A stretch of DNA of 62,000 nt from Phoronis australis. Its lineage: Eukaryota; Phoronida; Phoronidae. Below the pieces are notes generated by a model, which saw nothing but the letters and a program-made list of their open reading frames with translations, was not told the origin of the DNA and made no database searches. Position numbers and translations under genes: made by a program. Positions 1-12,000 of this stretch are shown here, piece after piece (positions within the stretch are counted from its first letter, which is position 1; each line of letters starts with the position of its first letter). Location of the stretch: contig NMRA01000368.1 in the NCBI GenBank assembly GCA_002633005.1, positions 304,920-366,919 of the forward strand, read 5' to 3'.

Positions 1-889
1 AAAATGGCTGCCGAAAACCAATGCACAGTTGAACAACTCGGCTTAAGTAAAAGAAAACGTTTGAATCAACGAATACTATATATTTGTGAGAGTTAAATCA
101 AGTCCTATTCAGATCATAACTTTGAAGTGGAATAATTGGGTGAGTAAGACAACAAGCCGGTTTTATGCTTAGGCGGACGACTATAGGGTATCGGAGTGTA
201 CTTGACACCGGTGGTATGAAATGTGAAATGAATATAAACTTACCTCTCCTTATCTTTAGGCAAGCGAAAGAAAGAACGCTTTTCTTCGTCTGTGTTTCTA
301 AAACTGCAATTGGCAGCCGAACACATCGTGCCTCTTTTAAGTTTTTTGTCACCGGACGACCCACTGCATTCATCCATTGTTATGTTGTATGAGCGCCCTC
401 CAGAAGGTGGCGCTACGTGTAACGCTGTGACGTATTTAGGTCATAAGTCGGAAATCTTAGTGTCTGTGTGTCAACGGTCTTGGGCGACATTGACGATAGC
501 GTCGTTCCTTCCTTCCAAGAGATGGCGCTGTAAACCATTACCTATTTCTTGGAGGCAACTCTTGACCAGCTGTGAACTGTTTTATCAATTTTTTTTTTTA
601 ATATAATGAGCAGCTTCTACGCTATGATTTTTAAGTCTTAATTTTCTAAAATAATTATGTTAAAAAATTGTTTTTTGTTTGTATTTCTAAAGATGCAATC
701 TAAAACCGTTTTACTTTAAACAGAAAAGAAAATATAATTATCATTCGAACTCGAATAGTTGTGTTAAAGCGTACTCTAGTTTGCCGTGGCATGGCTGCTC
801 ACATGCGATCATGACCGGTATGCTCACATGGATGCAGAAATGCGGGCTATTGTCGACTTCGCTTTAGGGCAAACGAGGATGCGCTTTAT
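1..889. other. No gene recognised (left edge)
   Basis: Short overlapping ORFs on both strands, none with a recognisable domain. The sequence contains the small GGCGCT-type motifs that recur elsewhere in the window. The end of a gene lying to the left cannot be excluded. Confidence 0.5.
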
Positions 890-1530
890 ATTAACAAGGT
901 AATGATTAGCCAGTAAACCAGGATCTCAGTCTTTTGGCCGGGAATCGGTAACCAATTTTCTTTGGTGTCACGGTGTGATCCCTGGAAATGGTCGTCTGGT
1001 AGGTGTGGCCAGGGGAGCCAAGAGAATGACACTCAAAATTGAGCTAGATCAGTTTTTCTGGTAACCACTTCGAACTGCCTTGGATACCTACATGTACTAC
1101 ATAGTAATCCACTGCATCAAATTGGTCATTGCCAGACAATTCCAGTGGTGGGGAGTATCGGCTAGACGGTTATAAGCAAGGTAAAAAATTGAGCTAGATC
1201 AATCCAAGAGGTAACCGCATGACCCGAACCAGTTCCAAAAAACTTCACCGTAAGCCCGGGTATCACGAATGAACAATGCCAGACAAATCTAGTGGTGGGT
1301 TAGCCCCGCCAGACACGCCCAAGTACCCGAGTTGAGCTAGATCAACCCACCAGGTAACCGTTTGAAACCAATTGCACGATGTTCATCACTCTACATGGCA
1401 CAACAGTCACAAGTTTGATGCCAGACAATTTCAGTGGTGGGGTGCCCCTGCCAGACGATTATCAAAAAGGGTTAAAAATTGAGCTAGATTAACCAAAGAG
1501 GTAACCGTTTAAAACCAGTTCCAAAATATT
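890..1530. repeat. ~147 bp tandem repeat, about four copies
   Basis: The block GAGCTAGAT, followed by a GGTAACC block, recurs at about 1041, 1191, 1334 and 1481, a spacing of 143-150 bases. A second block, CCAGACAATT...AGTGGTGGG, recurs between them. The copies are diverged, so this is an old array; a weaker copy may start near 890. It has no coding potential. Confidence 0.85.
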
Positions 1531-3099
1531 TTTTTCCTTTAAGAATTTATTATCATTTATAAAACAGTACAAAAACAAACAAACAAATAAGTACATCCAT
1601 TCATTCACGCATGCACACCTCAGGAAAGACCATTCTCGAGTCGTTTAAAGTAAATAACTTCTACATGTAGTTAAAGACAGCGTCCAGCTGCTAAAACACT
1701 TCCTTGACACCAGAAATTAATGTATTGTTCATAAAGTTGTTTTTGCTTCTTGCATACCACGGAAAGGTTCAGAGACCAATTTTATATAGCTGTCAATCGA
1801 TTAGGTAATTGGGCAAGCGAGGTCTTTTCAAATTAGACTTACCGTTGTTTTGCAAAAATGGTTTGCCGTGGATGTTTAGTCTGTTTATGATAACATTGCT
1901 CAGCCCTATAATCGATAGTCGCTGTCAGAAATTGTTCGTGACTAGCCAGAGCGCTTCGATTACACTGACACAGACCTGCCAGCCAGGCAGTTGTATCAAG
2001 AGCAACGTCAAAATACTCACTGGGGTTGAACCAGTTGCAATGACGTACGTCTGTCTTGTTGTTTTTAAACTCATTTTCTAGTCAAGCTTTTGATCTAATT
2101 AGTCGGATTGGCAAGGATTCACTGAATTGCTTTAAATTGTACATCTCAGAGAGGTGCCAGGTTGTATCCCTTGGTGGATGTCTGTATGTGTTCAGAGCTA
2201 TCACACACGGTGTTATCAACGACTTGTTTTTGTCTGCGATAGCGCAGTTGATGGGCCTACTGGTATGCAAACGATTCTGCTTAATCTGTAGTGCCAACTT
2301 CACTGCACACAGTGAAGAACATACTTCAGTCTGACTTGGATAAAACTGCTACTTGGTGTATTGTTAACATAATCATTATTAAAACTGAAAAAAACAAAAC
2401 GTATGAGTATGACCTCAGAGAAAAGTCAGATGTTTCAAGTAACCTTGACCTTAATCTGCCGGGGTATTTTGGGTGCTCAGCTCAAGCATGGCAGGTTGAC
2501 AGCGAAAAGTTATTGGTAGTCACTGTTGTTCTAAACATATTAGTGGGACTGTGTGCAAAATTAGACGTACACGGTCTTGGTCTTCTCCGACGTATATCGC
2601 TGTCGTAGATTAGTGTATAGTACACCATATAATTTCCGAAAGATTCTGCTCTTTGGTGCTCAATCTAACGATAAGAAGAGGCATAAATACTTCATCAACA
2701 AATAAATAAACACTACTTGATACGAAACCTCGATCAAAGTTTATTACAAAGAATAACAAAATTAATACCAAGCAATTAATAGTCTAATCAAAATTATATC
2801 GAGTTTCTGACAATGGTTGTAAGCAAATACTTGGGACTAGTCAGATCTAAGACCGTCAGATGCCCACTACATTACATCTGCAAACTTGCTAGTTGGTCGT
2901 ACCAAAGTCTTGAACTAACGTTATAGGTGTTTTGCTTATTTAGTATTCCAGGCTCCAATCACCCGTTGCTCTTATAGTGCAAGTGCTTGGAAAAGTCAAG
3001 TGGGCGCGGATGTTTTGCGGCGGACTTATAATCAAGGATGGGCTACGGCGCATAAATCACGCACACGCATGAGCTGGCATCATTATTATGACAAAGAAA
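1531..3099. other. No gene recognised; may include the pseudokinase 3' region
   Basis: Short plus-strand ORFs between 1.8 and 2.6 kb have no recognisable domain. On the minus strand this interval lies downstream of the pseudokinase stop codon; a minus-strand AATAAA (TTTATT on the plus strand, 2740-2745) could end its transcript. Confidence 0.45.
2740..2745 (-). terminator. Candidate poly(A) signal of the pseudokinase gene
   Basis: AATAAA on the minus strand, about 355 bases beyond the TAG stop of the minus-strand gene. It is only a motif match in AT-rich DNA. Confidence 0.3.
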
Positions 3100-4614
3100 C
3101 TATTTTTCAAAGATAGAGCGGGTGAATAACTTCTCCGTCCTCAGGGCCTTGATGACGTCATCCCAAGTAGCTCTGGCTGGCACTTGAGACATCAGTTGAC
3201 GAGCATCGTAGAATCTCTCGCTGGAGTCTGTCTCCCAGTTGATCAGGCCCATTAGATCGCGTACCTTAACGAAGTCGCCGTAATACGTGGCACAGGGATT
3301 GTATTTCAATAACGCTGCGTCTCGAAAATCTAAGAACTGTGCCTCGTACAAACCATTAGCCTTGATCACTACTATGTTGTCCGCACTCACGGCACTCAAA
3401 ATCACGCCTGCTCTGTTGAGAACGTTAACTTGTTCACAGATTTGGATAAGAACGTCAAGCCACTCTCGTTCGGTCAGTGGAGTAAACCCAGACATTTTCT
3501 TGTAGTCGCTGAGTAGTTGACGCAGTGTCTGTCCTTTGCAGATAGGGCTTCCACCAAAGTCAATTAAAATTCCCCACGAAATGTGAATCGAATTTTCCTC
3601 TAACGGGAAAACCCCTCGAAATTGAGGCTTGATTCCTTTCTCATTGGCAAACCGGAAAATTTCAACTTCTTTCCAGACGTCGTACAAAGATGATGACTCC
3701 TTGCGAAACACCTTGAGAGCGTAGAACGTCTGCACGTGATCAACTAGGTACACACAGCCATAATTTCCTCGATCAATGACAACGGGTTTTCCGGCGTCAT
3801 GATTAACGTAATGATAGCTCATTGGATCGTGAACAATAGTCGCACCAAATTTAGACTCAAAATCTTCTAGATCGAGAAGCGGCGACGTCTTGAAAGCCGG
3901 AAATGGAAAAGCTGATGCATGTTCACTAGACCAATTTTTGCTGTTTTTATTGCTCTTCTTCTTGGAAAATACTGATTTTACTTTACGCACTGTTCTCTGG
4001 AAAAACGATAACTTTCGCTGTTCGCAGTCTTTGTCGAAACCTGCTACGTCCTCGCTCGTACCAGCTACTGGGACGTTCTCAGTTTCTGTAACTCCTTCCG
4101 GAAACACGTGCAAACTATTTTTCGGAATCTTTGCGGAGTTGGTATTGCTACTATCTTCAAATCGAGCAGCCTCACAAGAATAACCGGGCAGTGATATGTT
4201 ATCAGTTTCGGTTTCTCCTTCGGAATTGGAGCATCCCAAACCGGCATCCTCCTCAGGGATGACTTCCATAGCCCTATGTGTCTCTCGACGAGTACTGAAG
4301 CAATGTGCACGTTTTTTATACATACCGCTGCAATGTGCTGTTCTATTTTTGAGTTCAGTGGAACAACCAGGGGGTAGCAAGTCGTCACTTTTTACCACCT
4401 CCTCGTGATCGCCGCCTCCAAAGTCATCATCCTCGTGATGAATTACTTGTCGTCTGTGCGGCTTTCGACTTGTAGCACAGCAATGGGCACCATTATTTTG
4501 CATAGCTCTATAGTCTTTGATTCGTCTTTTCGCTCTGTTTCTCGAAATGTACAGTTTGAGCCTCTCGTTCGTCTTTTTCAACACGTATTTTTTGTCCGAA
4601 ATCGTTCCAACCAT
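3100..4614 (-). CDS. Intronless pseudokinase-like protein, 504 aa
   Basis: One uninterrupted frame. I chose the ATG at 4614-4612 because its context (ACAATGG) is favourable; the frame is open 12 codons further upstream but only from a GTG. Residues ~1-240 are charged and low in complexity. They hold a duplicated ~45-residue module (about 43-86 and 102-146) with AHC, a short basic stretch with H, an acidic run and LPPGCS or LPGYS; a third partial copy follows near 175-188. Residues ~255-504 resemble a protein kinase fold: a glycine loop GNYGCVYLV (283-291), ALKVF with the ATP-site lysine (about 301) and a Glu-rich helix C. The HRDLKxxN loop reads LSAVSADN, so the catalytic Asp is Ala and the Lys is Ser; only the Asn remains. 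DFG reads DFR. I infer a catalytically inactive pseudokinase, perhaps a scaffold or regulator. A single exon suggests origin by retroposition or in a lineage-specific family. The family is not recognised. Confidence 0.8.
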   Translation of the reverse strand: MVGTISDKKYVLKKTNERLKLYISRNRAKRRIKDYRAMQNNGAHCCATSRKPHRRQVIHHEDDDFGGGDHEEVVKSDDLLPPGCSTELKNRTAHCSGMYKKRAHCFSTRRETHRAMEVIPEEDAGLGCSNSEGETETDNISLPGYSCEAARFEDSSNTNSAKIPKNSLHVFPEGVTETENVPVAGTSEDVAGFDKDCEQRKLSFFQRTVRKVKSVFSKKKSNKNSKNWSSEHASAFPFPAFKTSPLLDLEDFESKFGATIVHDPMSYHYVNHDAGKPVVIDRGNYGCVYLVDHVQTFYALKVFRKESSSLYDVWKEVEIFRFANEKGIKPQFRGVFPLEENSIHISWGILIDFGGSPICKGQTLRQLLSDYKKMSGFTPLTEREWLDVLIQICEQVNVLNRAGVILSAVSADNIVVIKANGLYEAQFLDFRDAALLKYNPCATYYGDFVKVRDLMGLINWETDSSERFYDARQLMSQVPARATWDDVIKALRTEKLFTRSIFEK

Positions 4615-7440
4615 TGTATTGAATTCTTGTATCACCGCTTGGGAAAACACCGATCTTCAGCTATGGACAACCACGCGCATTACAAATTACGAATGAGTGT
4701 TTATTACGCCATTCTTTATTTTGCAACAAAAATCGATTATAGTTAATTTTCCTCAGTATATATAAATTAAAAAATAGTTTTTATACTTCGGGAAACTGTA
4801 GTATTTTTCATATTCTATTACGGTATATTTAGGAAATAAGAACACCATAAAATAACCATTTTAGAACTTCTACAATTACAGTCACCTAACAATGAAATAT
4901 TCTGTGGTACAATAGACTGTCGTATATAGCAACACCTAATAAAAATAAAATGCGGTCTGCGCAATGATTTCTAGTCTCTTGATACTAAAGTACCAAAAGT
5001 CAAGTTTCATATTACATTTATGTTTTGACAATAAATACTACTAAAGTTCCGGATTTCGTTACCAGTTGCTTCTTTATATCGTTAAAACGTTTTTGGAAAA
5101 CAATGACCGAATTTGTGTTTAGGGTAAGACCAACAAAACAATTATAAATTTCAAACAAAGACAAAGCTCAGAAACCACCAGACTTGGTATATGTTTTGAC
5201 TAATGGGTGTTTTCCACAAAAAGTACTGTCAATCTATACGAAATAACTACTAAAGAACGCTGCTAACCAAAAACCACGTCTCCTCTCAGTTGTAACTTAA
5301 ATTTGGATAACTGTCCATGCACGCACCCAGCCTAAAATATAGGGGGGCTCGAATTCTTACATATGCGGACCTTTTACTGAAAAAGATCAACGAGGACTAA
5401 AAAAACGGGGCCACTATGTTCAGGCCTGCCAATCGTGCATCCATGCCGAATTCCTGTGGACTTTGTGGACTTTTGTCTCGTTTACTGGGACTTTTTGTTT
5501 CACTTAGGCGGACCTTTGTGCCCAATTCGCCAAATAGTGGGGTTGCTCGTTCGCTCCCCCCAGCCACCCACGCCCCCCCCCTCCTCCTCCTCCTGGGGTG
5601 GATCATCAGACCAGTGCGAGGGTCCCGGGGGTTTTATATAGATGAGGGACTTGCCACTCAGAAGATTGATATTTCACGACCAGATTGCCTGCGTAAGGTT
5701 GTCTTTTCTGTTTCTTCGAAAGGGTGTCTTTTCTGAAAAAATACCCTAAAGGGTTTACTTTGGGATTTTATTCTCTTACTACCCGAAGCTACAGAATGTA
5801 TTTTAACTACACATTTAACATTTTTGTTGCAAAAGAGGTACTCATTTTTTGACACCATGACTTCTTTTCTTGTACCGTTTCGGGATAATGAATAAACATC
5901 TAGTTACCAATTCTCGCTACCAACAGATTTCATTTATTAATTAATCGTTACTTAAATTTGATATTTCTTGAGCATGATTCTTTCAAAAACGTGAAAATGT
6001 GATCTTTTCATGGATACTAGCTACTGATGGGTCCCACTTTTCTTACCCCCTCTCTAAATGAGCGACTATCTCATAATCTTTCAGCTGCAACCTTCGTCAA
6101 AAATTTAGTCTAGTACTTTCACGGGAGCTGTTGTGCATCTGTGCTTTGAGGACTTGAGGAGTCTGGAACAGAGAAAATACAGGTTCCACCGAGACTGAAT
6201 ACCCACTGTACCACCCAGAAAAAGTTTTCTCCGTTGCCATGACAATGCCAATACCTCAATGTATTCTGTGTAACTAACGGATCAGAGATGCCGAAGCCAT
6301 AAACAATGGAGGGTAACTTCAGTCGGAAGAAAGATTACCACACCACTGAGCTGATGGTTGCCATGTCGTATCCAAATTCTATTGACTACCCCAAGCAAAT
6401 GAGATACTCAGCAGATTCCTGCAATACAAATACGCTGTCGTAATTTTCAATATGCGTCTCTTCATCTCGTTGAATATTTTCGTAGTCTCCAGTTATTATA
6501 CACCCTTTTCACGCAGTCGCTTTTTTAAAAGTAAGCCTCTTTTTATGTTTTAAAAACAGTTCAGTTGCGCTTAAATATAGCGCAAAGCGTGATTTTTTCG
6601 CGTGTCTCGTTATTTTCACGTCTCAAATCCATTGTTTTTTAAACCTAAAAAGAGGCTCACTACTAAAATACGTGAATAAGGTCTATAGCTCTATTTGTGT
6701 TTTCATTTCTCAGTTCCAGCGCTACTTACCTCTAAGCTTGTATTCGAAGACAGAGCAGCCGATTTTAAAAGAAAAATGTTCATACAAGCCAATTTCGTTC
6801 TTTGTATAAAAGAATAAAAGTTTGAGGAGTGTTTCACTTTCCTACGTTTGCACATTTTCTTAGAGCAAAGGTTGACAAATATTTTTTTTTTTGTGTTTGG
6901 TGCATAAATGTGTTCACAATAGCTTACATGTATTACTCGTTTCAAACAACCAGCAAATCAAGACTAGATTCTCTTCCTCCCTTCTCATAGAACTTCGTCC
7001 TTATTTGTTCAAGCCACGAAACGATTTACCAAGTAGCCTGAAGGGGGCGGATGGTTACGATGACTTCAGGCACCAAGTCATCACTTACTTATCCATGCCG
7101 TCCCTCCCTTCGTTTCAGTCAGTTTTCCCCTACTAGAATTCTTTGTATACATCGTGTAGAAGTTTTAATTTATTTTTATTCAATTTCTAAATTTGATATG
7201 TATGAATATCCATTTAATTCAATATAATTTTATTGCTGTACGAGGATCATGCTGTATATTAACCTTTGGCTAAAACATGTTTTAAATTGTATCGGATTTT
7301 ATCCTCTATAAATAAAGTTAAGTATTATTATTACCATTTCATTTTTATTTTTTATTTACTTATTTTTTATTTGTACGTAACCGAAACATGGAATGCAGCC
7401 CACCCACTCGGCATACACCTATGATACACAAGTGAGATGA
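4615..7440. other. Intergenic region, no gene recognised
   Basis: AT-rich sequence between the divergently oriented pseudokinase and VWA5B genes; both promoters should lie here. A pyrimidine-rich low-complexity stretch (runs of C and CTC) lies at about 5556-5597. Short ORFs have no domain signature. Confidence 0.5.
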
Positions 7441-7446
7441 ACTTTT

Positions 7447-7490
7447 AGCCAATAGGAATGCAATGTTTTCATATTTGCAAAATGGCGGAA
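7447..7490 (+). promoter_or_regulatory. Putative VWA5B core promoter (CCAAT box plus YY1-like site)
   Basis: A CCAAT box at 7449-7453 and CAAAATGGCGG at 7478-7488, close to the YY1 consensus that often sits at transcription starts. They lie about 100-140 bases upstream of the first ATG of VWA5B. Both sites fall outside the 1.5 kb duplicated segment, so only the first copy of exon 1 has them. Confidence 0.45.
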
Positions 7491-7512
7491 ACTGTTCATG
7501 TTCTCTCTTGTC

Positions 7513-9043
7513 AGATTATGTTTTTCTGTAGTGGAACCGTGATCAAGATGTCGTGTACGTGAATTTGCCATCAAGTTGAACTTGACACTATGTCTGTCAC
7601 TCAAGGTTTGAAATCGGCAGATACTGGAGAATTAGGTGAGTTCAGAAGTTTTAAATCTGCCATTAGCGGTCCCTTGTTTAGAGCTAGGAACCAGTTTGGA
7701 GAGATATGTATTGAGTAACATGCCCGTTATCCATTGCCAGTGGCAGTGGGTGAAACTGGTTCGCTAAATCAGTGACTTCATATCTGATCAGTGCCACTCA
7801 GAGTCTTCACTGCCACTGGATGGCCGTAAGCTACTAGACAGTTCAGTACCACCGTTCTCAGTTCTGTCCGCTGTTCATGAGACGGTGTCAGTGCCATCCC
7901 ATGTTGCCGTGGTCTTCCATGACCACGATGATGAACGCTTCAAGCTTTTCAGCGAATTATGTATCACACTGATTAAATCATCAAAATCGTATGAACGCTT
8001 TAGGCTTTTCGGCGAATTATGCCTCACACTGATTAAATCATCAAAATCGTGTTGCTATAAGTAGCTTTTGTAAATCTTAAGATGGTGGTTTCCTAAGGTG
8101 TCCCTTTATGCGCAAAAAGTGTCTTTAGGTTTTAAGTGTGAGGCATAATTCACCAAAAGGCTTCAAGCATATGGAGAGCCTATGAAATGACCACCATCTC
8201 TACTGCGACCAGTTGAGACAGTGGTACTGTCTAGTTAGTGACTACTAGTAGTAGCAGTTGTAATAGTAGTAGTGGGGCTTTGTATGATCGACAGGGCCGA
8301 TCCAAAATGCTAAACTAGCAGCGGCGACTGTGTGAAGCCTCGGGTTGTGTATAATCGAACACGTTAATCATTGATAATTGTCAGTGTTGCCACTCTCACT
8401 GCTGCCTGAACGCTCACAGTCACGTGCTTCACTTGAGGTGAGGCGCAGGTTCTTCCATGAAAATTGTTACAACTTACAAGTGTGCCTTCATGAGGTCAGG
8501 AAGGAGAACCTTGAACGAGTGGCTAACAGAGACTCAGGTGAGTAACTGCAATGTCACTACCTTTGAACTAGGACGGTACAATTTCCCTGACGTTCTTCAA
8601 TCAGGCTGGCCCCCTTCGAAACCACCACCCCTTCAAACTCGGGAGGCTGTCACGGTGTTGTCCCTCTCCGTTGTCATGGATACGTACCGTTGATGAGCGT
8701 CAGTATCATGTGGAAAGTCATGTAGTATTGAACCTAGTACCTCTCACTTTAAAGCCAAACTACTTGACCAAAGACAGTTGCCCTTTGGTGAATAGTGAGG
8801 CCTTTACTTACACAATTACTACTAACTCAAATGACCCATTGCAATAAATTTCCCCACCAAAATCACTGAAACCATATTTTAATTAACACAGCACATGTGC
8901 ACTTAGTCGGTCCACCAACTCTGACCTCTGGGCAGTGATCCTCAGGGTTTACTCATGGCCAACCAATAGTTATCACTGCCAACAGGCGTAACTTTCAAGT
9001 AAAAATATACTGGAAATCAAAAACCCTAATCGATTCACACTTA
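7513..9043. repeat. 1.5 kb direct duplication, copy 1
   Basis: Near-identical to 9667-11144, from AGATTATG to TCGATTCACACTTA. It contains VWA5B exon 1, the start of intron 1 and an imperfect fold-back: a block near 7840-8050 recurs inverted near 8130-8250 (for example GAATTATGCCTCACA against TGTGAGGCATAATTC). This copy holds a 60-base tandem duplication (7931-8050) that is mostly missing from copy 2. Confidence 0.95.
7590..7635 (+). other. VWA5B: VWA5B coding exon 1 (copy 1)
   Basis: ATG plus 14 codons (MSVTQGLKSADTGEL) and one extra base, then GTGAGT. Joined to the exon at 15835 it gives GLKSADTGELVSLQKIDVDI, the usual start of VIT domains (GL...G..V.L..I.V.V.I.G). The phase fits. It lies next to the CCAAT/YY1-like promoter, so this copy is the more likely one in use. 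Confidence 0.7.
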
Positions 9044-12000
9044 CAGCACACATCACGAATTTTTGGCCGCCCGGTCGGAAATTGGTCGACGACTAGCCGT
9101 CGACCGGTCGTCTAATTTGCCGACCGGTCGGCTAAAAATTAGCCGACCGCCAGCCGCCCGCAGTGCCGACTCATAAGGCGACTCCCCAGCCGACCCTTCA
9201 GCCGACCCTTCAGCCGACCGGCCATCAGCCGACCAGCTGGTCGGCTGCTATTTTTAGGCTAGAGTAGCAGTTGCGTAATAGGTTGTCAGGCTGATACCAC
9301 TTTGCGTGTCGATGCATATTCGTCTGAGCACAGGGTCAAATAAATTAACCTAGTTTTACTGTCTCGGTTACATGAGTTCACGTCGGTTGTGTAATACCAC
9401 TAATTCGAAGGTTGAAGGCAAGCGGTAATAGTAAACATTGGATTATGGACAATGCAACAAGTTTTGGATGAAAAACGTGAAAGTTTTCTTTACATTTGAT
9501 CTTTAATTTTACTCGTGACGTTAACAAGATGTATTAGATCGGTTGCTTCCCGGTCAATACAACGCTGTAGTCATTTTGTAAACGCAGCTATTTTAGCAGT
9601 CTTCGCCCGCAGTTGATTTCAAGTTGTTTGTGTAACGCCAAACTGCATCTTTTTGCGTTTTTTTANAGATTATGTTTTTCTGTAGTGGAACCGTGATCAA
9701 GATGTCGTGTACGTGAATTTACCATCACGTTGAACTTGACACTATGTCTGTCACTCAAGGTTTGAAATCGGCAGATACTGGAGAATTAGGTGAGTTCAGA
9801 AGTTTTAAATCTGCCATTAGCGGTCCCTTATTTGGAGAGATATGTATTGAATAACATGCCCGTTATCCAGTGCCAGTGGCAGTGGGTGAAACTGGTTCGC
9901 TAAATCAGTGACTTCATATCTGATCAGTGCCACTCAGTATTCACTGCCACTGGATGGCCGTAAGCTACTAGACAGTTCAGTACCACCGTTCTCAACTGTC
10001 CGCTGTTCATGAGACGGTGTCAGTGGCCATCCCATGTTGCCGTGGTCTTCCATGACCATGATGATGAACGCTTCATCAAAATCGTATGAACGCTTGAGGC
10101 TTTTCGGCGAATTATGCCTCACACTGATTAAATCATCAAAATCGTGTTGCTATAAGTAGCTTTTGTAAATCTTAGGAGGGTGGTTTCCTAAGGTGTCCCT
10201 TTGGCTTTATGCGCAAAAGGTGTCTTGAGGTTTTAAGTTAAGTGTGAGGCATAATTCACCAAATGACCAAAAGGCTTCAAGAGAGCCTATGAGATGGCCA
10301 CCATCTCTACTGCGACCAGTTGAGACAGTGGTACTGTCTAGTTAGTGAATACTAGTAGTAACAGTTGTAATAGTAGTAGCGGGGCTTTGTATGATCGACA
10401 GGTCCGTTCCACAATGCTATACTTAAGCAGCGGCGACTGTGTGTAGCCTTGGGTTGTGTATAATCTAACACGTTAATCATTGATAATTGTCAGTGTTGCC
10501 ACTCTCACTGCTGCCTGAACGCTCACAGTCACGTGCTTCACTTGAGGTGAGGCGCAGGTTCTTCCATGAAAATGGTTACAACTTACAAGTGTGCCTTCAT
10601 GAGGTCAGGAAGGAGAACCTTGAACGAGTGGCTAACAGAGACTCAGGTTTGTGACTGCAATGTCACTGCCTTTGTACAATTACCCCTGACGTTCTTCAAT
10701 CAGGTCGGCCCCCTTCGAAAACACCACCCCTTCAAACTCGGGAGGCTGTCACGTTGTTGTCCCTCTCCGTTGTCATGGATACGTATCATTGATGAGTGTC
10801 AGTATCATGTGGAAAGTCATGTAGTATTGAACCTAGTACTTCTCACTTTAAAGCCAAACTACTCGACCAAAGACAGTTGCCCTTTGGTGAATAGTGAGGC
10901 CTGTATTTACACAATTACTAGTAACTCAAATGACCCATTGCAATAAATTTCCATACCAAAATCACTGAAAACCATATTTTAATTAACACAGCACATGTGC
11001 ATTTAGTTGGTCCACCAACTCTGACCTCTGGGCAGTGATCCTCAGGGTTTACTCATGGCCAACCAATAGTTATCACTGCCAACAGGCGTAACTTTCGAGT
11101 AAAAATATACTGGAAATCAAAAAACCCTAATCGATTCACACTTAGTTGTCAATAAACTTTCACCTTTTTGGCATTGTTTGATCCTTCACTAGTTTTTTGC
11201 AGGCAGCTTGAAAATTCATTACAGTTAATGCAATTTACTTGGACACATGTTAAAAGTGGTCTGTTGACAGACATGTTTTTGTATGCGATGACTAAGGCCT
11301 CAACTGTTTTGTTCAGGTGACCTATCATTTGCATATTTAGGTCAAAAAATGACAGTGAAAGGAAAGTAATTGCAGTTTTGACTATGAGTCACATGTAAAT
11401 GTTTCGATAGTACATATTGTGCACTTTACTTTTTCATTCATAGTCATTGACTAGTTCTACAGAGTTATCACCTGTATTCTTACAGCATATCCACAGGTGA
11501 TGTATTGCCTTATGTACACTCAACGCTACTGTGGGAGAAGCCCTCAGACATACGTTTGTACAGTAGTCAGGAATTGTTGGAGATACAGAGACTAGAGTGA
11601 CTAGTGACTTCAGAGGACACTGTCTCTTTGAAGGCCTGTGCTATTTACCAGACATGTCAACCAAATTGGTCATTTTGCTAGCAGTGTTCTGCACGACTAC
11701 TTAAATTAGCATGTTGCAGCGACCAGTTTGGCAGCACTCCCGTCTCCCGACCTGTTTGAATGTCACGCGACCGGTTTAAAAAAACTAGAGACCAGTTTGT
11801 AAAAGAGACGTTGCCATCATTAACAGAGTGGTCATTGGTTCAAACTATGTTTGAAAAAAAACTGGTCATAGCCTTTTGAAACTGGTCAGCTGTCTAAAGC
11901 CTAATCTGCGATTTCGCTCAAGCAGCACACCTAGGCAATAGTCTATTTATGGTGTAGGCCCTAATGCACCTTGCAAATAATCTCTTCAATCATCTTTTCA

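Noticed and set aside
1809-2608. Three overlapping plus-strand ORFs of 90-105 codons
   Set aside because: No recognisable domain, no consistent splice sites, and composition like the surrounding non-coding DNA.
8457-8693. ORF MKIVTTYKCAFMRSGRRTL..., repeated at 10566-10946
   Set aside because: It is conserved only because the DNA is duplicated; the downstream frame differs between the copies and no domain is visible.
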